Positions 7,666 through 17,532 are shown, counted from the first letter of the stretch. The stretch is DNA of 64,000 bases from Gordonibacter urolithinfaciens (GCF_900199375.1 NZ_LT900217.1:2356001-2420000), one strand, 5' to 3'. Notes: a model not told the origin generated them from the letters alone. Program-made: numbers and translations.

Positions 7666-9227
7666 CGGCGTCGCAGAGGCTGCGCGATGGCATGGCCGTG
7701 GAATTCCATGGAGTGGCGTTCTCCTATGCCGATGCGGAAGGAAACCTGTTCGAGCCGGTGTTGAAGGGTGTGAACCTGTCTGTTGCGCGAGGGCAGTGCG
7801 TGGCGGTGACGGGTTGTTCCGGCTGCGGGAAGACCACGCTCATGCGCCTCGTGAACGGGCTGGCGCCCCAAGCCTACGACGGGGAGCTTTCCGGTGCGGT
7901 GCGCGTGCTGGGGCAGGATGCGGCCGACTTGGGCATCGAGGGGCTCTCGCTGTGCGTGGGCTCCGTGTTCCAGAATCCGCGCAGCCAGTTCTTCAACCTG
8001 GACACCACCTCCGAGATCGCCTTCGGGTGCGAGAACGCGGGCCTGCCGCACGATGAGATTCACCTCCGCGTTCACGACGCCGCAGCCGACCTGGGCATCT
8101 CTCATCTGCTCGACCGTGACATCCGGAAGCTTTCGGGAGGACAGCGCCAGATGGTGGCCCTTGCGTCGGTGCATGCGCTGGGTCCGGAGGTGTTCGCCCT
8201 TGACGAGCCCACGGCCGCACTCGATGTGGCGTCCATGCGCACCCTTGCGCACCTCGTTCGGCGTCTGAAAGAGCTAGGGCGTACGGTGATCGTCTCGGAG
8301 CACCGGCTGTGGTGGCTGCGGGGGATAGCCGACCGGGTGGTGCATATGGAGAACGGGCGCATCGCCCACGACTGGGTGGCTGCGGAATTCGAGCGCCTGT
8401 CCGTGTGCGAGCTTCACCAGATGGGCCTGCGGGCCTGGCGCATCGAGGATGCCCGCGCCGAAGACATGCCGACGGCCAGGCAGGATCCCTCCGCTCCCAT
8501 GCTCGCCCCGGGCGCCGCCTCCGCTGCAGCGCTCTCGTTCAGCGACCTTCGTGCGGGCTATCGTCGCGGCGGTGATGTGCTACGCGGGGCCGCCGGCGTG
8601 TTCGCGCCCCGGCGTATCGCGGCTTTGGTGGGAGGCAACGGCGCGGGGAAGTCGACGCTTGCGCGCTGCTTGGCCGGGTTGCATCGCGAGCGCGCGGGAC
8701 AGGTGGCGTTCGGGGGCCGATCGGTTCCGTATCGCAGACGAGCCGGCCGGGCGTTCCTGGTGATGCAGGAACCGGGCTACCAGTTGTTCGCCCATACGAC
8801 CGCATGCGAGCTGGAAGCGGCCGCGGCCCGCCGCCTCGGCCGCGGCAAGGCGGCGCGGATGGCGGCCAGCGAGGCGCTCGACCGTTTCGGCCTGGCGCAT
8901 CTGGCCGAGCGGCATCCGCTGTCGCTCTCGGGCGGCGAGCGCCAGCGACTGGCCATTGCGGCCGGCGTGCTGCAAGGGGCTCGCGTTCTGGTGCTAGACG
9001 AGCCCACGAGCGGGCTCGATTTCGCCAACATGCAGGCCGTCGCCAGAGAGCTTGAGCGCGTGCGCGACGGCGGCACGTGCGTGACGGTGATCACGCACGA
9101 CTACGAGTTCATCGTCGCCGCATGTGACGAGGTGGCCGTGGTGGCGGATGGCCGTGTGAGCGTCCAAGAGCCGCTTGAGCGAGCGAACCTGCCCGCCGTG
9201 CGCCGCATGCTCGGTTTCGACGGGTGA
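7662..9227 (+). CDS. ECF transporter ATPase, two fused ABC domains
   Basis: A 521-residue protein with two complete ABC ATPase units in one chain, replacing the separate EcfA1 and EcfA2. Unit 1 (about residues 12-240) has Walker A GCSGCGKTT, signature LSGGQRQM and Walker B FALDEPTAALD. Unit 2 (about 285-510) has GGNGAGKST, LSGGERQRL and VLDEPTSGLD. Both signatures are intact, so both sites could hydrolyse ATP. It overlaps ecfT by 4 bp and is followed after 46 bp by the S component, so the three encode one ECF transporter. Confidence 0.93.
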   Translation: MTASQRLRDGMAVEFHGVAFSYADAEGNLFEPVLKGVNLSVARGQCVAVTGCSGCGKTTLMRLVNGLAPQAYDGELSGAVRVLGQDAADLGIEGLSLCVGSVFQNPRSQFFNLDTTSEIAFGCENAGLPHDEIHLRVHDAAADLGISHLLDRDIRKLSGGQRQMVALASVHALGPEVFALDEPTAALDVASMRTLAHLVRRLKELGRTVIVSEHRLWWLRGIADRVVHMENGRIAHDWVAAEFERLSVCELHQMGLRAWRIEDARAEDMPTARQDPSAPMLAPGAASAAALSFSDLRAGYRRGGDVLRGAAGVFAPRRIAALVGGNGAGKSTLARCLAGLHRERAGQVAFGGRSVPYRRRAGRAFLVMQEPGYQLFAHTTACELEAAAARRLGRGKAARMAASEALDRFGLAHLAERHPLSLSGGERQRLAIAAGVLQGARVLVLDEPTSGLDFANMQAVARELERVRDGGTCVTVITHDYEFIVAACDEVAVVADGRVSVQEPLERANLPAVRRMLGFDG

Positions 9228-9273
9228 TGAGCTCGCGTGCTTCGGCATTACTTCCGATGAAAGGAGTTCTTGT

Positions 9274-9897
9274 ATGGAATCGACAGCAACGAAAAAGCGC
9301 ACGCTCGCCCGCGGCACCCGGCTTACCGGTCGCGACTATGTGGTGCTCGCCGTATTCGGCGTGCTTCTGTTCGCGGTGTTCATGGCCTTCTCGATAGTGT
9401 GCTCCCTCAGTGCCACCACGTCGTGGTTCACCCATGGGGTGGGCGCTGTTCCGGCCGGCATCGTGTGGACGTATGTGTTGGCCCGTGTTCCAAAACGCGG
9501 CGCGGTGGCGCTCATGTGCCTGCTGGTGGCGCTTCTCGGCTTGGTTATGGGCATGTTCTGGACAGGCCCTCTGGGCATCGCCCTCGGCGGTGTGGTGGCC
9601 GAGCTCGTGTTGGGCGCGCCGGGCAAGCGCACCGCCTTTCGCCGTGTGGCGGCGTTCGTCTCCTTCGTCGTGTGCTTCTGGGCCGGGCATGTCTCGCTTA
9701 TCTACCTCACGGGCCAGGCGTACGTGGACATGGTTGTGGCATCGGGAATGACGGCCGAGTACGGCCAGCAGCTCGTGGACTTCATGTACGGCCCGCTCGC
9801 CCTGGTGGCGCTTGCAGCAGCCGTGGCGGGTCCCATCGTCGGCGGTCTTTTGGGGGAGCGCGTGTTCAAGAAGCATTTCGCGCGGATGGGCGCCTAG
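9274..9897 (+). CDS. MptD-family ECF transporter S component
   Basis: A 207-residue membrane protein with about six helices. The start and end are typical of the TIGR02185 (MptD/Trep_Strep) S-component family: LTGRDYVVLAVFGVLLF at the N-terminus and GPIVGGLLGERVFKKHF at the C-terminus. S components bind the substrate and give an ECF transporter its specificity; the ligand of this family is not well established. ATG 9274 is preceded by AAGGAG at 9261; the frame is open further upstream but those starts have no ribosome site. The gene lies between the ECF core genes and two exporter-fold ABC genes. Confidence 0.85.
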   Translation: MESTATKKRTLARGTRLTGRDYVVLAVFGVLLFAVFMAFSIVCSLSATTSWFTHGVGAVPAGIVWTYVLARVPKRGAVALMCLLVALLGLVMGMFWTGPLGIALGGVVAELVLGAPGKRTAFRRVAAFVSFVVCFWAGHVSLIYLTGQAYVDMVVASGMTAEYGQQLVDFMYGPLALVALAAAVAGPIVGGLLGERVFKKHFARMGA

Positions 9898-9959
9898 TCG
9901 CATCGAGGTGAGCCGACGCGGCCTCGGCAGGCTGCGTTCGAGGAAAGGAAGGAAGCATC

Positions 9960-11906
9960 ATGGCAGAAGCAGCAACGGCAGCTGGCGTGCTGCATGGAAC
10001 CGCCAGCTCCGGTGGGACGACTCCGCCGGCGGGCGCCCCCGCCGCGGGGGCGGGGAGCGGGCGCGCGCCGGCGGCTGACAGGGCGATGCCCGTGGCGCCG
10101 CCTGGCCCCAAAGAGGCCGTCGGACGACTGCTCGGGTTCGCGGGCTCGCGCAAGAAGCTCGCGGTCCTGGGGTGTGTCCTTGCGGGCGTAAATGGCGTCT
10201 TCGCGGTCATGCCCCTGGTGTGCGTGTGGTTCGTGCTGCGCGACCTCGTGGCCGTGGCTCCCAACTGGAGCGCTGCGGAGGGGCTTGCCTTCTGGGGCTG
10301 GCTTGCGTTCACGTTCTCGGCAACGGGCCTGTTGGTGTACTTCGCGGCGCTCATGTGCACCCACCTGGCGGCGTTCCGCACGGCGGCGAACATGCGCAAG
10401 CAGGCGCTCGGCCACTTGGGCCGCGTGCCGCTCGGCTACTTCGACTCCCACGCCTCGGGACATCTGCGGCGCGTGGTGGACGGCTGCGCCGGTCAGACCG
10501 AGGACATGCTTGCGCACAAGCTGCCCGACTTCGTGGGGTCGCTCGTCACCCCGGTGGCATTCGTGGCGGTCATGTTCGCGTTCGACTGGATCATGGGGCT
10601 TGTGTGCCTCGTTCCCATTGCCATCTCGGCGCTCATGATGTGGTGGATGATGGGGCGTCGGACGAAAAAAGGTGGCATGCCGTTCATGATGCTCTACCAA
10701 GACGCGCTCAACCGCATGAACAAGGCGGCCGTGGAATACGTGCGCGGCATCCCCGTGGTGAAGGTGTTCCAGCAGACGGTGCATTCGTTCCGTGCGTTCT
10801 CCGAGGCTATCATGAGCTACCGCGACATGGCCTGCCAGTACTCGAAGTCGTGCCAGCGCCCTCAGGTCGTTCAGCTCGTTGCCATCAACGGCACGTTCGC
10901 CGTGCTCGTGCCCGCTGGCATCCTCCTGGCGCATACCGCGGGCGATTTCGCAGCGTTTCTGACGGACTTCCTGTTCTATGCGGTGTTCTCGGCCATCACT
11001 ACCACCATGATGACGAAGGTGATGTACGCGAGCGAGGCCGTCATGATGGCGCAGGACTCCGTGCGCCGCATCGACGAGATACTCGCGACAAAGCCGCTAG
11101 CGGAGCCATCGGCGGCGCAGGCCGGGCATCCGCGCGATGGCTCGATCTCCTTCGAGCATGTGGGTTTCGCGTACCCTGGCGCTTTGGAAGACGCGCTGGT
11201 GGACATGAGCTTGGAAGTGCCCGCCGGCTCCACGGTAGCGCTCGTGGGACCCTCGGGTGGAGGCAAGACGACGGCCGCCAGCCTCGTGCCCCGCTTCTGG
11301 GATGTGGATTCGGGCAGCGTGAGCGTGGGCGGGGTGGACGTGCGCGACATCCCCGCCTCCGAGCTCATGGCGCAGGTGGCCTTCGTGTTCCAAAACGACC
11401 GCCTGTTCAAGACGTCGCTTTTGGAGAACATCCGCGCCGCGCGTCCGGGCGCCACGCGCGCACAGGTGGAGGCCGCGGCCCACGCCGCGCAGTGCGACGA
11501 CATCATGGCGAAGTTCCCCGACGGTTTGGACACGCAGGTAGGCGCGAAGGGCGTGTACCTCTCGGGCGGCGAGTGCCAGCGTATCGCGCTCGCCCGCGCC
11601 ATCCTGAAGGACGCGCCCATCGTGGTGCTCGACGAGGCCACGGCGTTCGCCGACCCGGAGAACGAGGCGCTCATCCAGCGCGCCTTGGCGAGGCTCTGCG
11701 AGGGCAAGACGGTGCTCATGATCGCGCACCGGCTATCCACCGTCACGGGCGCCGACGTCATATGCGTGTTGGACGGGGGCCGGGTGGTCGAGCGCGGCCG
11801 GCACGACGAGCTGGTTGCGGCCGGCGGCCTGTATGCGAAGATGTGGAACGATTACCGCACGTCGGTAACGTGGAGGATTGAAGGGAGCGGCACCCATGCT
11901 GCGTGA
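9960..11906 (+). CDS. ABC half transporter, exporter fold (first of pair)
   Basis: A 648-residue fused permease-ATPase. After a 50-residue Ala/Pro/Gly-rich N-terminus, about six transmembrane helices span residues 60-340, with a cytoplasmic coupling segment (VEYVRGIPVVKVF). The ATPase follows at about 385-640, with Walker A GPSGGGKTT, Q-loop VFQNDRLF, signature LSGGECQR and Walker B IVVLDEATAFADPENE. The first gene overlaps the second by 11 bp, so the products probably form a heterodimer. Exporter-fold pairs beside an AraC gene include siderophore importers such as YbtPQ as well as true exporters; direction and cargo here are undecided. A long plus-strand Shine-Dalgarno (GGAAAGGAAGG) precedes ATG 9960. 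Confidence 0.92.
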   Translation: MAEAATAAGVLHGTASSGGTTPPAGAPAAGAGSGRAPAADRAMPVAPPGPKEAVGRLLGFAGSRKKLAVLGCVLAGVNGVFAVMPLVCVWFVLRDLVAVAPNWSAAEGLAFWGWLAFTFSATGLLVYFAALMCTHLAAFRTAANMRKQALGHLGRVPLGYFDSHASGHLRRVVDGCAGQTEDMLAHKLPDFVGSLVTPVAFVAVMFAFDWIMGLVCLVPIAISALMMWWMMGRRTKKGGMPFMMLYQDALNRMNKAAVEYVRGIPVVKVFQQTVHSFRAFSEAIMSYRDMACQYSKSCQRPQVVQLVAINGTFAVLVPAGILLAHTAGDFAAFLTDFLFYAVFSAITTTMMTKVMYASEAVMMAQDSVRRIDEILATKPLAEPSAAQAGHPRDGSISFEHVGFAYPGALEDALVDMSLEVPAGSTVALVGPSGGGKTTAASLVPRFWDVDSGSVSVGGVDVRDIPASELMAQVAFVFQNDRLFKTSLLENIRAARPGATRAQVEAAAHAAQCDDIMAKFPDGLDTQVGAKGVYLSGGECQRIALARAILKDAPIVVLDEATAFADPENEALIQRALARLCEGKTVLMIAHRLSTVTGADVICVLDGGRVVERGRHDELVAAGGLYAKMWNDYRTSVTWRIEGSGTHAA

Positions 11907-13638
11907 TAAGTTCGCACTGACCGAACAGGGCGCGCGCGATTTCAAGCGCGGCGTGGGGGCCGCAGCGTTGGCCAACGTCGTGCTCATGGCGCCCATCGGC
12001 GTGCTGTTCACGGTTACGGGCGCGTTCGTGTCCCACTTGATCGACCCGTCGCAACCGTTGCCGGAGCTCGGAGCGTATCTCCTGGCCATCGTTGCGGTGC
12101 TCGCCATCATGCTGCTCACGCAGAATCTCGAGTACGACAGCACCTACAACGTGGTGTACAACGAAAGCGCTCGCAAGCGCATCGGGCTGGCCGAGAAACT
12201 GCGGCAGCTACCGCTGTCGTTCTTCGGGCAGCGCGATCTGTCGGATCTCACGAGCGCGGTCATGAAGGACTGCGCCGACCACGAGCGCATGTTCTCCCAT
12301 GTCATGCCGCAGCTGTTCGGTGCAGCCATTTCGACGGCGGTGGTGGCCGTTTGCCTGCTCGCATTCGACTGGCGTCTGGCGCTGGCGGCGCTGTGGCCTA
12401 TCCCGGTGGCAGTGGCGGTGCTGCTGTCCACCACGCGTCTTCAGCAAGCGGCAGGACGCGCCCGCAACGAGGCGAACCTCGAGCTTGCCGATGGCATCCA
12501 GGAGTACCTGGAATGCGCTCGCGAGATCCGCGCCACGAACCAGGTCCCGGCGTTTCTCGGGCGCGTGGGAGAGAGGGTAGACGCCTTCGAGCATGCGAAG
12601 ATCAGGGCGGAGCTGACTGCTGGCGTGAGCGCGTCGTCGGCCCAGGCGCTTTTGCGGCTCGGCATTGGCACCACGGTGCTGGCAGGTGCGCTGCTCATTG
12701 CGGACGGGCAGGTGGACTTCATGGTGTTCTTCTGCTTCCTGCTGGCGGTTACGCGCGTGTACGATCCGGTGAACGTCATCCTGCAGACCATCATCGAGTT
12801 GCTGGACTTGCGCCTGAACATCGCTCGGCTGCAGGCTATTGAGGACGAGCCTGTGCAGGCAGGTGCGATCGAGTTCAAGCCGGCGGGTCACGACCTGGCC
12901 TTCGAAGGCGTGTCGTTCTCCTACGGCGAGGGCGAGCGCGTGCTGAGCGACGTGACGTTCACTGCCCGCGAAGGCGAAGTGACGGCATTGGTGGGCCCCA
13001 GCGGCGGAGGCAAGTCCACCGTGGCCAAGCTGGCTGCTCGCTTCTGGGATGCCGATGCGGGACAGGTGCGCGTGGGAGGAGTGGACGTGGCGGGCGTGGA
13101 GCCGGAGGCGCTCTTGGCAGACTACGCCGAGGTGTTCCAGGATGTGGTGTTGTTCGACGATACGGTGATGGGCAACATCCGGCTCGGCCGGGCCGGCGCT
13201 TCCGACGAGGAGGTTCTCGCCGCCGCCCGCGCCGCGAACTGCGATGAGTTCGTGCTGTGCATGCCGCAGGGCTACGACACGCCCATCGGCGAGAACGGAA
13301 GCCGTCTTTCGGGCGGCGAGCGCCAGCGCATCTCCATCGCCCGCGCCATCCTGAAGGACGCGCCCATCGTGCTGCTGGATGAGGCCACGGCCTCGTTGGA
13401 CGTTGAGAACGAGACGCAGGTGCAGACGGCGCTCTCGCGGCTTCTGGCGGGCAAGACCGTGCTCGTGATCGCACACCGCATGCGTACCGTGGCGAACGCC
13501 GACAAGGTCGTGGTGCTGAAGGAGGGCCGTGTGGCGGAGGAAGGCTCGCCGGAAGAGCTCATGGCACGCGAAGGCGGTTTGTACCGCCGTATGGTGGAGC
13601 TGCAAACCGAAACCGCCGGGTGGTCGCTGGCGTCGTAA
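11896..13638 (+). CDS. ABC half transporter, exporter fold (second of pair)
   Basis: A 580-residue partner of the preceding ABC protein. About six helices (residues 20-310) contain the coupling motif YLECAREIRATNQ. The ATPase domain (about 335-570) has Walker A GPSGGGKST, Q-loop VFQDVVLFDDTV, signature LSGGERQR and Walker B IVLLDEATASLDVENE. ATG 11896 was chosen because AAGGGAG stands 8 bp before it; a TTG at 11878 is in frame but weaker. Overlap with the upstream gene indicates translational coupling. It is the last gene of the AraC-ECF-ABC operon. Confidence 0.92.
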   Translation: MLRDKFALTEQGARDFKRGVGAAALANVVLMAPIGVLFTVTGAFVSHLIDPSQPLPELGAYLLAIVAVLAIMLLTQNLEYDSTYNVVYNESARKRIGLAEKLRQLPLSFFGQRDLSDLTSAVMKDCADHERMFSHVMPQLFGAAISTAVVAVCLLAFDWRLALAALWPIPVAVAVLLSTTRLQQAAGRARNEANLELADGIQEYLECAREIRATNQVPAFLGRVGERVDAFEHAKIRAELTAGVSASSAQALLRLGIGTTVLAGALLIADGQVDFMVFFCFLLAVTRVYDPVNVILQTIIELLDLRLNIARLQAIEDEPVQAGAIEFKPAGHDLAFEGVSFSYGEGERVLSDVTFTAREGEVTALVGPSGGGKSTVAKLAARFWDADAGQVRVGGVDVAGVEPEALLADYAEVFQDVVLFDDTVMGNIRLGRAGASDEEVLAAARAANCDEFVLCMPQGYDTPIGENGSRLSGGERQRISIARAILKDAPIVLLDEATASLDVENETQVQTALSRLLAGKTVLVIAHRMRTVANADKVVVLKEGRVAEEGSPEELMAREGGLYRRMVELQTETAGWSLAS

Positions 13639-13727
13639 GCGGCGATATGCACCCTACTGTGCGTGGTACTCGAGCGCTTTCATGCAGAAGGAGTCTGCGC
13701 GGTGGCCGAAGAGCCGCCGCGCAGCGT

Positions 13728-15308
13728 TCACCGTCGAGATGCGCGGCGCTTTCGACAGGCTATTGCGCTTGCTGCGAGCGTCCCGGCAGCCAAGAGCACG
13801 ATGCCGGCGACGACGGTCGGCTGCACGCTGTCGCCTGTTGCGGCGAGAAGCTTGGCGCTCGATGAAGAAGGCTGGGAGCCGGGCGTCGGGGGCGTCGGTT
13901 CGGGTGCAGGTGCGATTGCGGGAACGCCGCTCGCAGCGAGGAACAGCGGACCGGCGACTGCGCCCTTCTTGACGGCAACGACGCCGGTGGCATCGTTGTA
14001 GGTGTAGTCCGTGCCGTTGACCAGCTCTCGGCCGTCTGCGCTTCCCAGGCGCACGCTCACCGAGCCGGGCAGCGTATAGCCGGTGTCGGCCGTGAGCGTG
14101 AGACAGTTGCTCTCCTCGCCGTCCTTCTCGTACGTTGCGACCGGCTGCTCGGCACCGGTTCCCGCAAGGGAGAGCCCGGCCAGGCTCGCGTTCACCGGGA
14201 AGGTGCACGAGCTCACCGTCCCCCCTTCGCCGATGATGATGGGACGTGCGAAGAAGCCGCCCTCGATGACGCCCCGATTGGTCACGTCGCCAAGGAACAT
14301 GCCGCCCGAGACAGTGCCGCCTTCTTTGTTGCTCACGATGGATGAGAACGTTCCGCCTCCGATGGCGTCGTAGTTCGTCACCGCTCCTGCGAACGTGCCG
14401 CCGGTGATGGCGGCCGCATTCCAGTCGGGATCGGGGTCGCCGTTGGTCACGGGGCCGGCGAACGTGCCGCCAGATATGGTGCCGCCGCCGTCGGTGGTGT
14501 CCTCGTCGTTGCTCGCAACGGTGCTGGTGGAGGAGAACGTGCCGCCCGCGATGATGCCCCTGCTGAGGATTTCGCCGTTAAACGTTCCTCCCTCGATGGT
14601 TCCGAAGTTGTCCATCTCCTCCGAGTTGAACGTGCCGCCCGAGATGGTGCAGGACTTGTTCTTGTCGGTGCCGAATCGTGCGTTGCCGTTCTGCACGTAG
14701 GCGTTGAACACGCCGCGGCCTTCGATGGCTCCGGAGTTGTTGACGCCGATGTTGAACTCGCCGCCGCCGATCGTCCCGGAGTTGTCCACGCTGTTGTTGT
14801 TGCCGCCGTCTTCGAACACGCCGCCCGAAACCACCGCGCCTTCGCTGTTGGTCACGTAGTCGTCGAACGTGCCGCCGGCAATCTTCCCGTGGTTGTGCGC
14901 GGATTCGTGGAACGTGCCGCCTTCGATGGTGCCGTAGTTGTTGACGGGCATATTGAACGTGCCGCCCTGGATGACGCCGCCCGCTTCGTTGTGCACGGTG
15001 GAACCGTTTCCCTTGGATCCGTTGACGAAGATGCCGTCTACAATGATGCCGCTGTTCCAGATGCGGTTCTCGCCGGAAACGTCGAACGCGTGGCCCGTGA
15101 ACGCGAATGCGTATCCCGCTTCGAGCACGAGCTCGCCGTCGTCGTACGTCCAGCCATCGCCTGACGTGCTCACCGGCGCGCCGTCGTCGCCGACCTCGAT
15201 CGTGACGGGAGTGGGCGTTGCGCCTCTTTCGTCGGCGAACGTGACGCTCGGAGCGAGCGCGCAGGCGAGCGTCGTCAGCAGGGCTAGGGCGAGCAGGCGT
15301 TTCCTCAT
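13728..15308 (-). CDS. Sortase-anchored surface protein with GGTF beta repeats
   Basis: A 526-residue secreted, wall-anchored protein. It begins with a signal peptide (MRKRLLALALLTTLACA, cleavage near VTFADE). Roughly residues 80-390 hold more than fifteen irregular repeats of about 17-20 residues. Their core is IxGGTFxxxVxNxGxI, as in TIEGGTFHESAHNHGKIAGG. This should fold as a parallel beta-helix. A Pro/Ser-rich linker leads to the C-terminal signal LAATGD, a hydrophobic helix and the tail CRKRRASRR. LAxTG rather than LPxTG is the signal associated with class E sortases in Actinobacteria. The start at 15308 has AAGGGGG upstream. The ligand is unknown; adhesion is a guess. Confidence 0.82.
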   Translation of the reverse strand: MRKRLLALALLTTLACALAPSVTFADERGATPTPVTIEVGDDGAPVSTSGDGWTYDDGELVLEAGYAFAFTGHAFDVSGENRIWNSGIIVDGIFVNGSKGNGSTVHNEAGGVIQGGTFNMPVNNYGTIEGGTFHESAHNHGKIAGGTFDDYVTNSEGAVVSGGVFEDGGNNNSVDNSGTIGGGEFNIGVNNSGAIEGRGVFNAYVQNGNARFGTDKNKSCTISGGTFNSEEMDNFGTIEGGTFNGEILSRGIIAGGTFSSTSTVASNDEDTTDGGGTISGGTFAGPVTNGDPDPDWNAAAITGGTFAGAVTNYDAIGGGTFSSIVSNKEGGTVSGGMFLGDVTNRGVIEGGFFARPIIIGEGGTVSSCTFPVNASLAGLSLAGTGAEQPVATYEKDGEESNCLTLTADTGYTLPGSVSVRLGSADGRELVNGTDYTYNDATGVVAVKKGAVAGPLFLAASGVPAIAPAPEPTPPTPGSQPSSSSAKLLAATGDSVQPTVVAGIVLLAAGTLAASAIACRKRRASRR

Positions 15309-15429
15309 GGGGACCCCCTTCGAGAGCATTGACCCTCGAATGCTAGCATGGGGAAGGGGGCTATCGATTTCCGGATCGAACCCGGCCGCTTTCGCTGCGA
15401 AATCGGCCGGGTTCGCCGTGCGCCGCCCG

Positions 15430-17433
15430 CTAGATGGACGACGCCACAGCCTCGTCGTCCGGCAGGGCTGCGGCTTCTTCGGCGCGCTCGAGCTTGGTCG
15501 GCCCCTGGCCCTCCCCGCTACCGGCGACCAGCGCCTCGTCGCCGCGCTCGGCCAGGTACTGCTCCATGGAGTAGTGGGTGATGTCGGATCGGTTGATCAC
15601 GCCCACCACCTGGCCGTCGTCGAGAACCGGCACCTTCTTCAGATGGTTCTCGCCCAGCACGCGGCACACCTCGGGAAGGTCGGTGTGCACGTCCACGCCT
15701 ATGATGCCCTTCGCGCCGATGCTCAGCGCCTGCATGCCCATGAGCTCGTCGAGCTTGCGGGCGAAGTCCTTGTTGCCGCCGTCGGCGTCCACGGTCTGCA
15801 TGATCATGACCACGGGGTCCATCATCATGGTGGAGCGCTTCGACAGGTAGCGCATGATGTCGCCGTCGGACACGAAGCCCACGGCCTTGCCCTCGGCGTT
15901 CACGAGCGGCGCCGCGGAGATGTGCTTGTCCACCAGCAGCTTCATGGCCTCGGCCACGGTGGCGTTCGACGGCAGGGTGAACACGTCGCGCTTCATGATG
16001 GACTCGAGCACCGTGCGCCGTGCATTGTCCTTGTCGAGCTCGGCAGTCTCGCCCGGCTTGTTCTTCACGAGCGCCACCACCATGACGAAGCCGATGAGGC
16101 ACAGCACGCCTGCCAGGGCGAACGCCACGTCGATGCCGAAGATGCTGGCCTGCGTGGGAGTCATCACCCGCGCGCTCGCGTTCGTGGCGATGGTGGACGC
16201 CGAAACGATGATGGCCGTGCCCAGCGAGCCCGCCACCTGGCGGAACGTGTTGTTCACCGAGGTGCCGTGGTTCACCAGCTCGTTGTCGAGCGCGTTCATG
16301 CCCCAGGTGGTGATGGGCATGTTCACCAGCGACAGCGAGAACAGGCGCACCGTGTACAGCACGGTCAGCGTGATCAGGCCCGTTTCGGTTCCCAGGAACG
16401 CGAAGCAGAACGTGGTGAGCGTCAGCACGCCCATGCCCACGAGCGCCAGCACGCGCGGGCCGTGCTTGTCGAACAGGCGGCCGGCGATGGGGCCCATGGC
16501 GCCCATGATGATGGCGCCGGGCAGCAGCACGAGGCCCGACACGGTGGCCGAGTAGCCCATGAGCGACTGCAGGTAGATGGGCACGAGGATGCCGGCGGCA
16601 AGCAGGGCGCCCTGCACGAGCATGCCGATGATGGTGGCGATGAGGAACTTGCGGTTGGCCAGCACGCGCACCTGCAGCATGGGATGCTCCATCTTCAGCT
16701 GGCGGCGGAAGAAGAACACGAGCGCCACCACGCCCACGAGCGTGCCCGCGATGGCGTCGGCGCGCAGGCCGTACGAGCCGATGGTGGACAGGCCGTACAG
16801 GAGGCCGCCGAAGCCGAACGACGACAGGACGACGGACGGCACGTCGAGGCTGACGTCTTTGTTCGTCTCGCCGCCCTTCTCCAGCACGAACGCGCCGATG
16901 AGCACGACGACGGCCGACAGCACGGTGATGATATAGAACATGTCATGCCAGGTGTAGCGGTCGATGATCACGCCGGCGACCGTGGGGCCGATGGCCGGGC
17001 CGAACGCGATGACGATGCCGAACAGGCCCATGGCCGTGCCGCGCTTGTCCACGGGGAACGTCCACATGAGCACGGTCATCACGAGCGGCATGAGGATGCC
17101 GGCGCCTGCGGCCTGCACGAGGCGGCCGAGCAGCAGCACGGCGAAGCTCGGCCCCCAGCCGGCCAGCGCGCTGCCCGCAGTGAAGATGGCCATGGACACG
17201 AGGAAGAGCCGCTTGGTGGTGAAGCGGTCCGTCAAGAACGCCGTGATGGGAATCATGATGGCGTTGACCAGGGTGAATCCCGTGGTCAGCCACTGCGCCG
17301 TGGAAGCGTCGACGCTCATCTCGGCCATGACCGACGGCAGCGCGGGCGCCACCACCGTTTGGTTCAAGACGGTGACGAACGTGCCGAACACGAGCACGGC
17401 CAACATGATGATCTGCTTGCGCGACAAACCCAT
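15430..17433 (-). CDS. MFS (DHA2) transporter with C-terminal CBS domain pair
   Basis: A 667-residue fusion. Residues 1-455 form a 14-helix DHA2 antiporter: helix 1 VLNQTVVAPALP, motif A TDRFTTKRLF, motif C FGPAIGPTVAG. Residues 480-630 form two CBS units, recognisable by SIMKRDVFTLPSNATVAEAMKL with ISAAPLVNAEGKAVGFVSDGD, then VCRVLGENHLKKVPVLDD with VVGVINRSD. CBS pairs bind adenine nucleotides and gate channels or transporters, so pump activity may respond to energy state. ATG 17433 has GGAAGGAA upstream. A tetR gene diverges from it and is the likely regulator. Confidence 0.9.
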   Translation of the reverse strand: MGLSRKQIIMLAVLVFGTFVTVLNQTVVAPALPSVMAEMSVDASTAQWLTTGFTLVNAIMIPITAFLTDRFTTKRLFLVSMAIFTAGSALAGWGPSFAVLLLGRLVQAAGAGILMPLVMTVLMWTFPVDKRGTAMGLFGIVIAFGPAIGPTVAGVIIDRYTWHDMFYIITVLSAVVVLIGAFVLEKGGETNKDVSLDVPSVVLSSFGFGGLLYGLSTIGSYGLRADAIAGTLVGVVALVFFFRRQLKMEHPMLQVRVLANRKFLIATIIGMLVQGALLAAGILVPIYLQSLMGYSATVSGLVLLPGAIIMGAMGPIAGRLFDKHGPRVLALVGMGVLTLTTFCFAFLGTETGLITLTVLYTVRLFSLSLVNMPITTWGMNALDNELVNHGTSVNNTFRQVAGSLGTAIIVSASTIATNASARVMTPTQASIFGIDVAFALAGVLCLIGFVMVVALVKNKPGETAELDKDNARRTVLESIMKRDVFTLPSNATVAEAMKLLVDKHISAAPLVNAEGKAVGFVSDGDIMRYLSKRSTMMMDPVVMIMQTVDADGGNKDFARKLDELMGMQALSIGAKGIIGVDVHTDLPEVCRVLGENHLKKVPVLDDGQVVGVINRSDITHYSMEQYLAERGDEALVAGSGEGQGPTKLERAEEAAALPDDEAVASSI

Positions 17434-17532
17434 ATGCCTGATTCCTTCCGCTAAGAGACGTGCTGCCGCGAACAAAGGCGCCCTCGAGCGGGCTTTCGCC
17501 CGTCCTCGAGAACGCCTTCATGTGCGGCTGAG

